Shown: positions 19,203 to 27,216 of the stretch, piece after piece | Position numbering within the stretch: the first letter of the stretch is position 1 | How the letters are laid out: every line of letters begins with the position of its first letter | Source of the DNA: Pseudoxanthomonas wuyuanensis | GTDB lineage: Bacteria; Pseudomonadota; Gammaproteobacteria; Xanthomonadales; Xanthomonadaceae | Assembly: GCF_900215535.1 (NCBI RefSeq) | Contig: NZ_OCND01000013.1 | Span: forward strand, 26,564 to 87,657 | DNA length: 61,094 nt | Reading direction: 5' to 3' | Position numbers and translations under genes: made by a program | Notes under the pieces: generated by a model | The model's database searches: none | What the model saw: the letters and a program-made list of their open reading frames with translations, nothing else | What the model was told of the DNA's origin: nothing

Positions 19203-20837
19203 TCAGCCCAGCGAACGGGCGGTGTTGATGACATTCATGCCGTTGAAGCGCGCGGTGGACGACCCGTGCGAAACAGCCGAAACCTGGCCGGGCTGGCCCT
19301 TGCCGTCGAAGAACGAACCGCCCAGGCGGTAGTCGCTTTCGTCGCAGATCGCCACGCAGGCGTTCCAGAACTCCGGCGTGCGGATCTGGTAGGCCACGTC
19401 CTCGATCTGGCGGGTAATCTGGCCCTTCTTGATCTCGTAGAACAGCTGGCCGCCGAACTGCGCGTTGTAGCGTTGCTGGTCGATCGAGAACGAGCCGTCG
19501 CCGATGATGTAGATGCCGTTTTCCACGTCCTTGATCATGTCGGCCACGGAAAGCTTGTCCTTGCCCGGCGCCAGCGAGACGTTGGCCATGCGCTGGAACT
19601 GCACGCTGGACCACGAATCGGCGTAGCAGCAGCCGTCGGATTCGCTCTTGCCCAGGATATGGGCCTGGTCGCGGATGGTCTGGTAGTCGACCAGCTTGCC
19701 GTTGCTGACCAGATCCCAGCGCTTGGTCCTGACGCCTTCGTCATCAAAGCCGACCGCGCCCAGGCTGCCTTCCTGGGTCTTGTCGGCGAACAGGTTGACG
19801 ATGTCGCTGCCGTACTGGAACCGGTCTTCGCGCTTGTCCAGGGTGGCGAAGCTGGTGCCGGCGTAGTTGGCTTCGTAGCCGAGCACGCGGTCCAGTTCCA
19901 GCGGATGGCCGACGTTTTCGTGGATGGTCAGCCAGGTGTGCGACGGGTCCAGCACCAGGTCGTACTTGCCCGGCTTGACCGACGGCGCGGTCAGCTTGGC
20001 CCGCGCCTGTTTGGCGGCGGCGATGGCGTCTTCCTGCATGTCGTAGGACATGCCGTAGTTGGTCACCCCGTTGGGCGTGAGCACCTTGCCGGAAGCGGCG
20101 CCGTCCAGGTATTCGTAGCCCAGGCCCATCGGCGAGGACAGGCCGTCGCGGGTGCGGAACTTGCCGCTGGCCTTGTCGATGGCCGTGACCGTCATCGGCG
20201 CCCAGATCCGGTGCACGTCCTGATCGATGTAGGAGCCGTCGGTGCTGGCGAAATACTTCTGCTCGTTGACCAGGAACAGCATCGAATTGACGAAGTCGGC
20301 GCCGGCATTGATGGCCGAGGCGTTGACGCCCAGCAGCAGGTCGACCTTTTCCTTCAGCGGCACTTCCATCGCGTTCTTCTTGATGGGCGTGCGCCAAGAC
20401 ACCTCGCCGACGCCGGGCGCGGGCGCCAGCTGCACCGGCGCGGTCTGGGTCTTGCTGTTGGCCCGCGCGATGGCCGCGGCCTGTTGCGCGGCCTGCGCCA
20501 CCGACTGGCTGCTGAGCTGGTTGGTGGCGGCAAAGCCCCAGGCGCCGTTGACGATCACGCGGATGCCGACGCCGGTGGACTCGGTGTTGACCACGTTCTG
20601 CACCTTGTCCTCGCGGGTAATCACGAACTGGCGCAGGTAGCGGCCGATGCGCACGTCGCAGTAGGTCGCCCCGGATTGCCTGGCTGCCGCCAGCGCTGCG
20701 TCGGCCAGCCGCTTCTTCAGGCCGATATCCAGCGTGGACTGCAATTGCTCGGCGGCGATGGCCTTGCCGAAGAAGGACGGCACCATCAGGCCGCCCAGGC
20801 TGAGACCGCTCAGGGTCAGGAAGTCACGTCTTTGCAA
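19203..20837 (-). CDS. Tat-exported TldD-like metalloprotease, copy 1
   Basis: A 544-residue protein. It begins at TTG 20837, seven bases after GGAG, so the twin-arginine signal QRRDFLTLSGLSLGG sits at the very N-terminus with cleavage near KAIAAEQ. The TldD zinc motif HENVGHPLELDR (HEXXXH) lies near residue 305. Family members degrade peptides or mature peptide antibiotics with TldE. The C-terminal region reads LGGSFFDGKGQPGQVSAVSHG, without an obvious Cys at the place of the third zinc ligand of E. coli TldD; I could not align this carefully. It is about 80 percent identical to the copy upstream. Confidence 0.9.
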   Translation of the reverse strand: MQRRDFLTLSGLSLGGLMVPSFFGKAIAAEQLQSTLDIGLKKRLADAALAAARQSGATYCDVRIGRYLRQFVITREDKVQNVVNTESTGVGIRVIVNGAWGFAATNQLSSQSVAQAAQQAAAIARANSKTQTAPVQLAPAPGVGEVSWRTPIKKNAMEVPLKEKVDLLLGVNASAINAGADFVNSMLFLVNEQKYFASTDGSYIDQDVHRIWAPMTVTAIDKASGKFRTRDGLSSPMGLGYEYLDGAASGKVLTPNGVTNYGMSYDMQEDAIAAAKQARAKLTAPSVKPGKYDLVLDPSHTWLTIHENVGHPLELDRVLGYEANYAGTSFATLDKREDRFQYGSDIVNLFADKTQEGSLGAVGFDDEGVRTKRWDLVSNGKLVDYQTIRDQAHILGKSESDGCCYADSWSSVQFQRMANVSLAPGKDKLSVADMIKDVENGIYIIGDGSFSIDQQRYNAQFGGQLFYEIKKGQITRQIEDVAYQIRTPEFWNACVAICDESDYRLGGSFFDGKGQPGQVSAVSHGSSTARFNGMNVINTARSLG

Positions 20838-21452
20838 GGCTGTTCTCCACCGGTGAAGCCCGTGCCGGGCACGGGAATGAGTTGCGACGGAACGATGCGC
20901 GCATGCGTACGGACGCGCGGACAATGCCATTCCGATTCTTGCCGCCGGGCGAAGCTGCCGTCAAATGACTTTTGGCACGGGTGGGGGAATCGGGAATGCG
21001 GAGATGCGACAGCAACAGCCCGCGTCGACGCACCGGGCAGCCCATTTTTTTCTGGTTCTCCTGCCAAGAGCGGAGAATGTCTATGTGGAATCCGGTGGCC
21101 AGGGCAGTGCGGGACACGCCGTAATACCCGCGATGCGGGGCCGGCCCGCCATCGCAGATGACGGGCGTTCGGCTGCACGCGAAGCCGTGCTTCGCAAGCG
21201 CTTGCCTCACCCATGCAGGCTCTTACGCGGCATCCATGCCGCGTACGGTCCCGCACTGCCCTGGCCACCGGATTTTGGACACCTGGTCGGCGTTCGAATA
21301 AAGGCGTTCCGAAGTCGCGCTCTGTCATCTGACCAAAGGCGACGGGCGGCGGCTCCTACCGAAGTCGAGCCCGCCGAAGTCGACATCCCAAGAAGCAGGA
21401 GAAGAACCTTTCTCTAAAAAGCGGGCAAAGCGAGATGCGCTCCCCTCACTCC
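20838..21452. repeat. Gap between tldD-like paralogs, with inverted-repeat element copy 1
   Basis: A 615-base gap. A perfect 27-base inverted repeat occupies 21089-21115 and 21248-21274. Inside the element is a palindrome with ten-base arms (21224-21233 and 21236-21245). The 32 bases at 21300-21331 match 42305-42336 perfectly in inverse orientation, and the inverted repeat and palindrome are also shared with that locus. The short frames here (one beginning MTERDFGTP) look like by-products of the repeat. The part next to 20838 holds the GGAG of the TTG start. Confidence 0.82.
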
Positions 21453-23081
21453 TCACCCCAGACTGCGTGCGGTGTTGATGACGTTGATGCCGTTGAAGCG
21501 GGTCGTCGCCGAACCGTGCGAGACCGCCGACACCTGGCTGGGCTGGCCCTTGCCGTCGAAGAACGAGCCGCCCAGGCGGTAGTCGCTTTCGTCGCAGATG
21601 GCCGCGCAGGCATTCCAGAACTCCGGCGTGCGGATCTGGTAGGCCACGTCCTCGATCTGCCGGGTCACCTGGCCGTTCCTGATTTCGTAGTACAGCTGGC
21701 CGCCGAACTGGGCGTTGTAGCGCTGTTGATCGATCGAATACGAACCGCGGCCGTGGATGTAGATGCCGTTTTCCACGTCCTTGATCATGTCGGCCACGGA
21801 AAGCTTGTCCTTGCCCGGCGCCAGCGAGACGTTGGCCATGCGCTGGAACTGCACGCTGGACCACGAATCGGCATAGCTGCAGCCGTGCGATTCGGTTTCG
21901 CCCAGGATATGCACCTCGTCGCGGGTGGCCTGGTAGTTGACCAGCACGCCGTCCTTCACCAGGTCCCAGCGCCTGGTCCTGACGCCCTCGTCATCAAAGC
22001 CGACCGCGCCCAGGCTGCCCGGCTCGGTCTTGTCGGCGGTGAAGTTGACGATCCCGCTGCCCCAGCGATAGCCGGCCTCGCGCTTGTCCAGGGTGGCGAA
22101 ACTGGTGCCGGCGTAGTTGGCTTCGTAACCCAGTACGCGATCCAGCTCCAGCGGGTGGCCGACGTTCTCGTGGATGGTCAGGAACAGGTTGGACGGGTCC
22201 AGCACCAGATCGTATTTTCCCGGCTTGACCGACGGCGCACTCAGTTTGGCGCGCGCCTGTTTGGCCGCGGCGACGACGTCTTCCATCACATCGTAGGAAC
22301 GGCCATAGCCGGTTACGCCGCCGGGCAGCGCGAACTTGCCGGCCGGATCCGCATCCAGATATTCATAGCCCATGCCCATCGGCGCCGACAGCCCGTCGCG
22401 GGTGCGGAACTTGCCGCTGGCCTTGTCGATGGCGGTCACGGTGAACGGCAGCCAGATGCGGTGCACGTCCTGATCGATATAGGAGCCGTCGGTGCTGGCG
22501 AAATACTTCTGCTCGTTGACCAGGAACATCCGCGAGGCGGCGAAATCGGCGCCGGCGTTGAGCGCGGCGGCATTGACGGCCAGCAGCAGCTCGACTTTTT
22601 CCTTGATCGGCACTTCCATCGCATTCTTGCGCAGCGGCGTGCGCCAGGACACTTCGCCGACGCCGGCGACCGGCGCCAGCTGCACCGGTTGGGTGCGGGT
22701 CCTGGCGTCGGCGCGGGCGATGGCCACGGCCTGGCGCGCGGTGGCCGCGGCCGCGTCGGGGCCGGGCCGGTTGCTGGCGGCAAAGCCCCAGGCGCCATCG
22801 ACGATCACGCGGATGCCGATGCCGCTGGATTCGGTATTGACCACGTTCTGCACCTTGTCCTCGCGGGTGATCAGCGACTGCCGCAGGTAGCGGCCGATGC
22901 GCACATCGCAATAGCTGGCGCCGGCCTGGCGCGCGGCGGCCAACGCGGCGTCGGCGCGGGCTTTGCGGGCGGCGCCATCGACCGGCGCCAGCAGCGTCTC
23001 GGCGGCAATGACGCGGCTGTGGGGCAGCATGGCTCCGGCCAGGCCCAGGCCGGAGAAGCTAAGGAAATCGCGTCTGTCCAC
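21453..23081 (-). CDS. Tat-exported TldD-like metalloprotease, copy 2
   Basis: A 542-residue paralog of the next gene. GTG 23081 is chosen because it puts the twin-arginine signal DRRDFLSFSGLGLAGAM at the N-terminus; upstream frame is open but gives no signal. It keeps HENVGHPLELDR and the same C-terminal LGGSFFDGKGQPSQVSAVSHG. Between the copies a run of 117 bases is identical (21756-21872 and 19506-19622) while the rest differs at many positions. Both copies look intact. It is the first gene of the minus-strand cluster, divergent from the NYN gene. Confidence 0.89.
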   Translation of the reverse strand: MDRRDFLSFSGLGLAGAMLPHSRVIAAETLLAPVDGAARKARADAALAAARQAGASYCDVRIGRYLRQSLITREDKVQNVVNTESSGIGIRVIVDGAWGFAASNRPGPDAAAATARQAVAIARADARTRTQPVQLAPVAGVGEVSWRTPLRKNAMEVPIKEKVELLLAVNAAALNAGADFAASRMFLVNEQKYFASTDGSYIDQDVHRIWLPFTVTAIDKASGKFRTRDGLSAPMGMGYEYLDADPAGKFALPGGVTGYGRSYDVMEDVVAAAKQARAKLSAPSVKPGKYDLVLDPSNLFLTIHENVGHPLELDRVLGYEANYAGTSFATLDKREAGYRWGSGIVNFTADKTEPGSLGAVGFDDEGVRTRRWDLVKDGVLVNYQATRDEVHILGETESHGCSYADSWSSVQFQRMANVSLAPGKDKLSVADMIKDVENGIYIHGRGSYSIDQQRYNAQFGGQLYYEIRNGQVTRQIEDVAYQIRTPEFWNACAAICDESDYRLGGSFFDGKGQPSQVSAVSHGSATTRFNGINVINTARSLG

Positions 23082-23253
23082 CGCAGGATTCCGGTTGGGC
23101 CGGCGGTCACGGGCATGGCCGCCGGCAGGTCGAAGTGAGGCACGACTCTGCGCAGCGCTGCGGCAAGCGTCAAGTGACCGTGGTCCTACGGTCCGCCGGC
23201 AAACGGAGAAACCGGGCACAATTCCCTTGCCATCCGGCAGACAGGAGCGCGCG

Positions 23254-24120
23254 ATGAAATCCCGAACCGGCCCCAAGCCCGATTCCGACGACGAACAGCA
23301 ACGGCTGGCGGTGCTGATCGACGCCGACAACGCGCAGCCTTCGGTGATCGAAGGCCTGCTGGCGGAAGTGGCCAAGTACGGAGTGGCCAGCGTCAAGCGC
23401 ATCTACGGCGACTTCACCAGCACCCGCATGACCCAGTGGAAGCAGGCGCTGCTGAAGCATTCGATCAGCCCGGTCCAGCAGTTCGCCTATACCAGCGGCA
23501 AGAACGCCACCGACAGCTCGCTGATCATCGATGCGATGGACCTGTTGTACACCCAGCGCTTCGACGGCTTCTGCCTGGTTTCCAGCGACAGCGACTTCAC
23601 CCGCCTGGCGCAGCGCCTGCGCGAGGAGGGGCTGACCGTTTACGGCTTTGGCGAACGCAAGACGCCGGATCCGTTCGTGCAGGCCTGCGACAAGTTCGTC
23701 TACACCGAGGTGCTGCGCAGCGAGCCGCCGGCCGAACCGGCCAAGCCGCCGGTTGCCGCCAAGCCGGCAAAAAAAGCGAGCAAACCCGCGGCAAGCACCG
23801 CCATCGCCAAGCCCGACCCGGCCGCTCCGGCCGTACCGGCGGCGCCTGCGGTGCCGGAGCCCGGCGCCAGGGGCGGTGTGCTGCCGCTGCCGCTGAAGCT
23901 GATCCGGCAGGCCATCGAGGAAGCCTCCGACGATCAGGGCTGGGCGTTCCTGGGCAGCGTCGGCAGCTATCTGAACAAGGTGCGGCCGGATTTCGACCCG
24001 CGCCTGTTCGGGCACAAGAAGCTCAGCGAGCTGTTGAAGCATCACCCCCGACATTTCGAAATCGAAGAGCGCGGCGGCGAAGGCGCAGGCAAGCGCTTCT
24101 ATGTCCGCGCGCGCGCCTGA
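23254..24120 (+). CDS. NYN-domain and OST-HTH (LOTUS) RNA-binding protein
   Basis: A 288-residue protein. Residues about 18-160 form an NYN (PIN-like) domain with acidic residues in VLIDADNAQ, DSSLIIDAMDLLY and VSSDSDFTRL that would bind a metal. A Lys/Pro/Ala-rich linker follows, then a LOTUS/OST-HTH domain (about 210-288: LPLKLIRQAIEEASDDQGWAFLGSVGSYLNK is its start, in two parts). This pairing suggests an RNA nuclease or RNA-binding protein in the cytoplasm. ATG 23254 follows AGGAG by seven bases. Its RNA target is unknown. Confidence 0.88.
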   Translation: MKSRTGPKPDSDDEQQRLAVLIDADNAQPSVIEGLLAEVAKYGVASVKRIYGDFTSTRMTQWKQALLKHSISPVQQFAYTSGKNATDSSLIIDAMDLLYTQRFDGFCLVSSDSDFTRLAQRLREEGLTVYGFGERKTPDPFVQACDKFVYTEVLRSEPPAEPAKPPVAAKPAKKASKPAASTAIAKPDPAAPAVPAAPAVPEPGARGGVLPLPLKLIRQAIEEASDDQGWAFLGSVGSYLNKVRPDFDPRLFGHKKLSELLKHHPRHFEIEERGGEGAGKRFYVRARA

Positions 24121-24167
24121 GAAGCTGGGCGCTTGATGGCGGCCATGGCATTTCGGCGAGGATAGGC

Positions 24168-24755
24168 ATGAAACCCCATTCGCCCGCCTGCGAACGCAAC
24201 CGCGAACCTATTCTGGGCGTACTGCGCCGCCACCTGGCCCACGCGCGCACGGTGCTGGAAATCGGCAGCGGCAGCGGCCAGCACGCGGTGCATTTCGCTG
24301 CGGCCATGCCGTGGCTGGTGTGGCAGTGCACGGACCGCGCGGCATACCTTCCCGGCATCGGCCTGTGGCTGGACGAGGCGGGCCTGCCCAACACGCCGGC
24401 GCCGCTGGAACTGGATGTCGCCGGCCGGTGGCCATTGCAGCGCTTCGATGCGGTGTTCAGCGCCAACACCTTGCACATCATGGGCTGGGAGGAAGTGCGG
24501 GCATTCTTCGGCGGGATGGAAGACACGCTTGCGCAGGATGCGCGGCTCATCGTCTACGGGCCTTTCAACTATGGCGGCGCTTACACCAGCGACAGCAACC
24601 GCCAGTTCGATGCCTCGCTGCGCGCGCGCGACCCGCGCATGGGCATCCGCGACTTCGAAGCGGTCCACGCGCTGGCGCGCGGCATCGGAATGAGGTTGGC
24701 CGAGGACAACGCCATGCCGGCCAACAACCGCTGCCTGGTCTGGCGGCGGGATTGA
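24168..24755 (+). CDS. DUF938 SAM-dependent methyltransferase
   Basis: A 195-residue protein matching the DUF938 family. The N-terminus SPACERNREPILGVL is typical, followed by the SAM-binding loop VLEIGSGSGQHAVHFA and the motif FSANTLHIMGW. The C-terminal PANNRCLVWRR closes the family pattern. Substrate is unknown. A GAGG stands before ATG 24168. It lies 47 bases after the NYN gene and 17 bases before the ABC transporter ATPase, so it may share their transcript. Confidence 0.88.
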   Translation: MKPHSPACERNREPILGVLRRHLAHARTVLEIGSGSGQHAVHFAAAMPWLVWQCTDRAAYLPGIGLWLDEAGLPNTPAPLELDVAGRWPLQRFDAVFSANTLHIMGWEEVRAFFGGMEDTLAQDARLIVYGPFNYGGAYTSDSNRQFDASLRARDPRMGIRDFEAVHALARGIGMRLAEDNAMPANNRCLVWRRD

Positions 24756-24772
24756 GCGGTTATGCTCGTGCG

Positions 24773-25510
24773 ATGTTCGAACTACGCCATGTCGTCAAGC
24801 GTTATGGCGCGACCATCGCGCTGGACGCCATCGATCTGTCGATCGAAGCGGGGCGGACCACCGCGCTGATCGGTCCCAGCGGCGCGGGCAAGTCCAGCGT
24901 GTTGCGCATGCTGATCGGGCTGGAATGGCCGGACAGCGGCGAGGTGCGTTTCGACGGCGCGCCGTTGCGGCGGCAAGACCTGCTGGAACAGCGCCGGCGC
25001 ATCGGCTATGTGATCCAGGAAGGCGGTCTGTTCCCGCACCTGACCGGCGCTGGCAACGCCGCGCTGCTGGCGCGCACGCTGGGCTGGGAAGACGCGCGTA
25101 TCGATGCGCGCCTGCGCGAACTCGCCGGACTGTGCCAGCTGCCGTTCGAGGCCTTGGCGCGCTTTCCCGCCGAACTTTCCGGCGGCCAGCGCCAACGCGT
25201 CGGCCTGATCCGCGCACTGATGCTGGATCCGCCGGTACTGTTGCTGGACGAGCCGCTCGGCGCGCTGGACCCCATCGTGCGCCACGATCTGCAGGACCAG
25301 CTGCGCGAGCTGTTCGCGCTGTTGAAGAAGACGGTGGTGCTGGTGACGCATGATGTGGCCGAAGCCGCCTGGCTGGGCGATACGCTGGTGCTGCTGCGCG
25401 CGGGCCGGGTACTGCAGCAGGGCGCTGCGCGCGAGCTGCTGCAGGCGCCGGCCGATCCGTTCGTGCGCGCGTTCATGCACGCGCAGCGCAGTGTCAGGGC
25501 AGGGGAATGA
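24773..25510 (+). CDS. Osmoprotectant ABC transporter ATPase (OpuBA/OsmV-like)
   Basis: A 245-residue ABC ATPase. Walker A is GPSGAGKSS, the signature is LSGGQRQRVGL, Walker B is VLLLDEPLGALDP, and the switch His is in VLVTHDV. The subfamily (glycine betaine/choline/carnitine importers) is inferred from the fused partner next to it and from the overall sequence. It lacks the C-terminal CBS domains of some OpuA-type ATPases. It overlaps the next gene by ATGA and so is translationally coupled. Confidence 0.9.
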   Translation: MFELRHVVKRYGATIALDAIDLSIEAGRTTALIGPSGAGKSSVLRMLIGLEWPDSGEVRFDGAPLRRQDLLEQRRRIGYVIQEGGLFPHLTGAGNAALLARTLGWEDARIDARLRELAGLCQLPFEALARFPAELSGGQRQRVGLIRALMLDPPVLLLDEPLGALDPIVRHDLQDQLRELFALLKKTVVLVTHDVAEAAWLGDTLVLLRAGRVLQQGAARELLQAPADPFVRAFMHAQRSVRAGE

Positions 25511-26997
25511 ATCCGCGCCTGCGTCCGCTGTTGCTGGCATGGCTGCTGGCCTGTTTCGGCCCGGCGTCCGCGCAGACGGCGGCGCCGGCGAAGCTGAGCA
25601 TCGGTTCCAAGAACTTCACCGAGGCGGTGATCCTGGGCGAAATCGGCGCCGGCCTGGCGCGTCAGGCCGGCATGGAAATCGAGCATCGGCGGCAACTGGG
25701 TGGCACCCGCATCCTGTGGCGCGCGCTGGAAACCGGCGCCATCGATGCCTATGCCGAGTACACCGGCACGCTGGCCGAGGAATTGCTGCAGATGCCGGGC
25801 GCCGACCGCCAAGCGCTGAGGCGCGCGCTGGCGCAGCGCGGGCTGGCAATGACCGCGCCGCTGGGATTCGACAATACCTACGCCCTGGGCATGCGCGAGC
25901 AGCGCGCGCAGGCGCTGGGTATCGCCCGCATCTCCGATCTGCGTGCGCATCCGCGCTTGAAGCTGGGCCTGAGCAACGAATTCCTGTCGCGCGCCGATGG
26001 CTGGCCGGGCTTGCGCGCCGCCTACGGACTGCCGCAGCAGGCCGATGGACTGGACCACGATCTCGCCTACCGCGGCCTGGCCAGCGGCGCCATCGACGTC
26101 ACCGATCTCTACAGCACCGATGCGGAGATCCCGCATTACCGGCTGCGCGTGCTGGACGATGACCGCCGCTACTTCCCTGCCTACGAGGCGGTGTACCTGT
26201 ACCGCGCCGACCTGGCGCAACGCGCGCCGGCATGGGTACGCGCGCTGGAGGGCATGGCCGGTCGCATCGATGCGGCGACCATGCAGCGCCTCAACGCGCG
26301 GGCGAAGCTGGAGCGCGAGAAGGAGGCGGACATCGCCGCCGAATGGCTGGGCGTGTCCGCACCGCAGGCACGGGGCCGGGCGGCGCGGATTGGCCAACGC
26401 ACCGGCGAACACCTGGCGCTGGTGGCGGTATCGCTGGGGCTGGCGCTGCTGGTGGCATTGCCGCTGGGCGTGCTGGCGGCGCGGAGACCGCGATGGGGAC
26501 AGCTGGTGCTGTCGATCAGTGGAATACTGCAGACGCTGCCGTCGCTGGCGGTGTTCGTGTTCATGATTCCGTTGTTCGGCATCGGCGCCAGGCCGGCCAT
26601 CGCGGCGCTGTTCCTGTACAGCCTGCTGCCGATCGTCCGCAACACCCACGCCGGGCTGACCGGCATTGCGCTGGAACTGCGCGAGACCGCCGCCGCGATG
26701 GGCTTGCCGTCGCGCACCCGGCTCTGGCGGGTGGAACTGCCGCTGGCGCGGGCAACCATCCTGGCGGGAGTCAAGACTGCGGCGGTGATCAATGTCGGCA
26801 CCGCCACGCTGGGCGCGTTGATCGGTGCCGGCGGCTATGGCCAGCCCATTCTCACCGGCATCCGCCTGGACGATATCGGCTTGATCCTGGAAGGCGCGGT
26901 ACCGGCGGCGGTGTTGGCGCTGCTGGTGCAAGCGGTGCTGGAACTCGCCGAGCGGGGCATCACTCCGCGCGGAATGCGTCTGGCCGCGCGCAAATAG
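25507..26997 (+). CDS. Fused osmoprotectant binding protein and permease
   Basis: A 496-residue fusion. After a signal peptide (cut near ASAQTAA), residues about 25-290 form an OpuAC/OpuBC-type binding domain (LSIGSKNFTEAVILGEI, LGGTRILWRALETGAIDAY, DAYAEYTGTL). Residues about 300-490 form the permease with five or more helices and an EAA-like loop (ETAAAMGLPSRTRLWRVELP). It imports glycine betaine, choline or a related compound. In related systems the two parts are often separate, so one chain serves both jobs here; the ATPase is the preceding gene. Ligand identity is not certain. Confidence 0.92.
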   Translation: MNPRLRPLLLAWLLACFGPASAQTAAPAKLSIGSKNFTEAVILGEIGAGLARQAGMEIEHRRQLGGTRILWRALETGAIDAYAEYTGTLAEELLQMPGADRQALRRALAQRGLAMTAPLGFDNTYALGMREQRAQALGIARISDLRAHPRLKLGLSNEFLSRADGWPGLRAAYGLPQQADGLDHDLAYRGLASGAIDVTDLYSTDAEIPHYRLRVLDDDRRYFPAYEAVYLYRADLAQRAPAWVRALEGMAGRIDAATMQRLNARAKLEREKEADIAAEWLGVSAPQARGRAARIGQRTGEHLALVAVSLGLALLVALPLGVLAARRPRWGQLVLSISGILQTLPSLAVFVFMIPLFGIGARPAIAALFLYSLLPIVRNTHAGLTGIALELRETAAAMGLPSRTRLWRVELPLARATILAGVKTAAVINVGTATLGALIGAGGYGQPILTGIRLDDIGLILEGAVPAAVLALLVQAVLELAERGITPRGMRLAARK

Positions 26998-27057
26998 CGT
27001 CCGCACAGACAGACGCGCCGCAGCGGGACCGAGTCTGCCCGCAGAAACATCGTCCCA

Positions 27058-27082
27058 CGTAGCAGCGCCGTCCTCGGCGCGA
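27058..27082 (+). repeat. 25-bp dispersed repeat, copy B
   Basis: It is the inverse of 8884-8908 at 23 of 25 positions. It lies in the 219-base gap between the transporter and egtB, which otherwise shows nothing recognisable except the egtB leader. Confidence 0.5.
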
Positions 27083-27216
27083 GCTTCTGCCGTCCTACGG
27101 TTCTGCCCTTGCCGCATCCGAAGAGATCGCGGCCGGAGGACGTTCCTGCAAAAGTTGAAACAACCTGCGGCGGATTTCGGTTACCACCCATAACGCGATG
27201 TTCACATCGCTCACCT

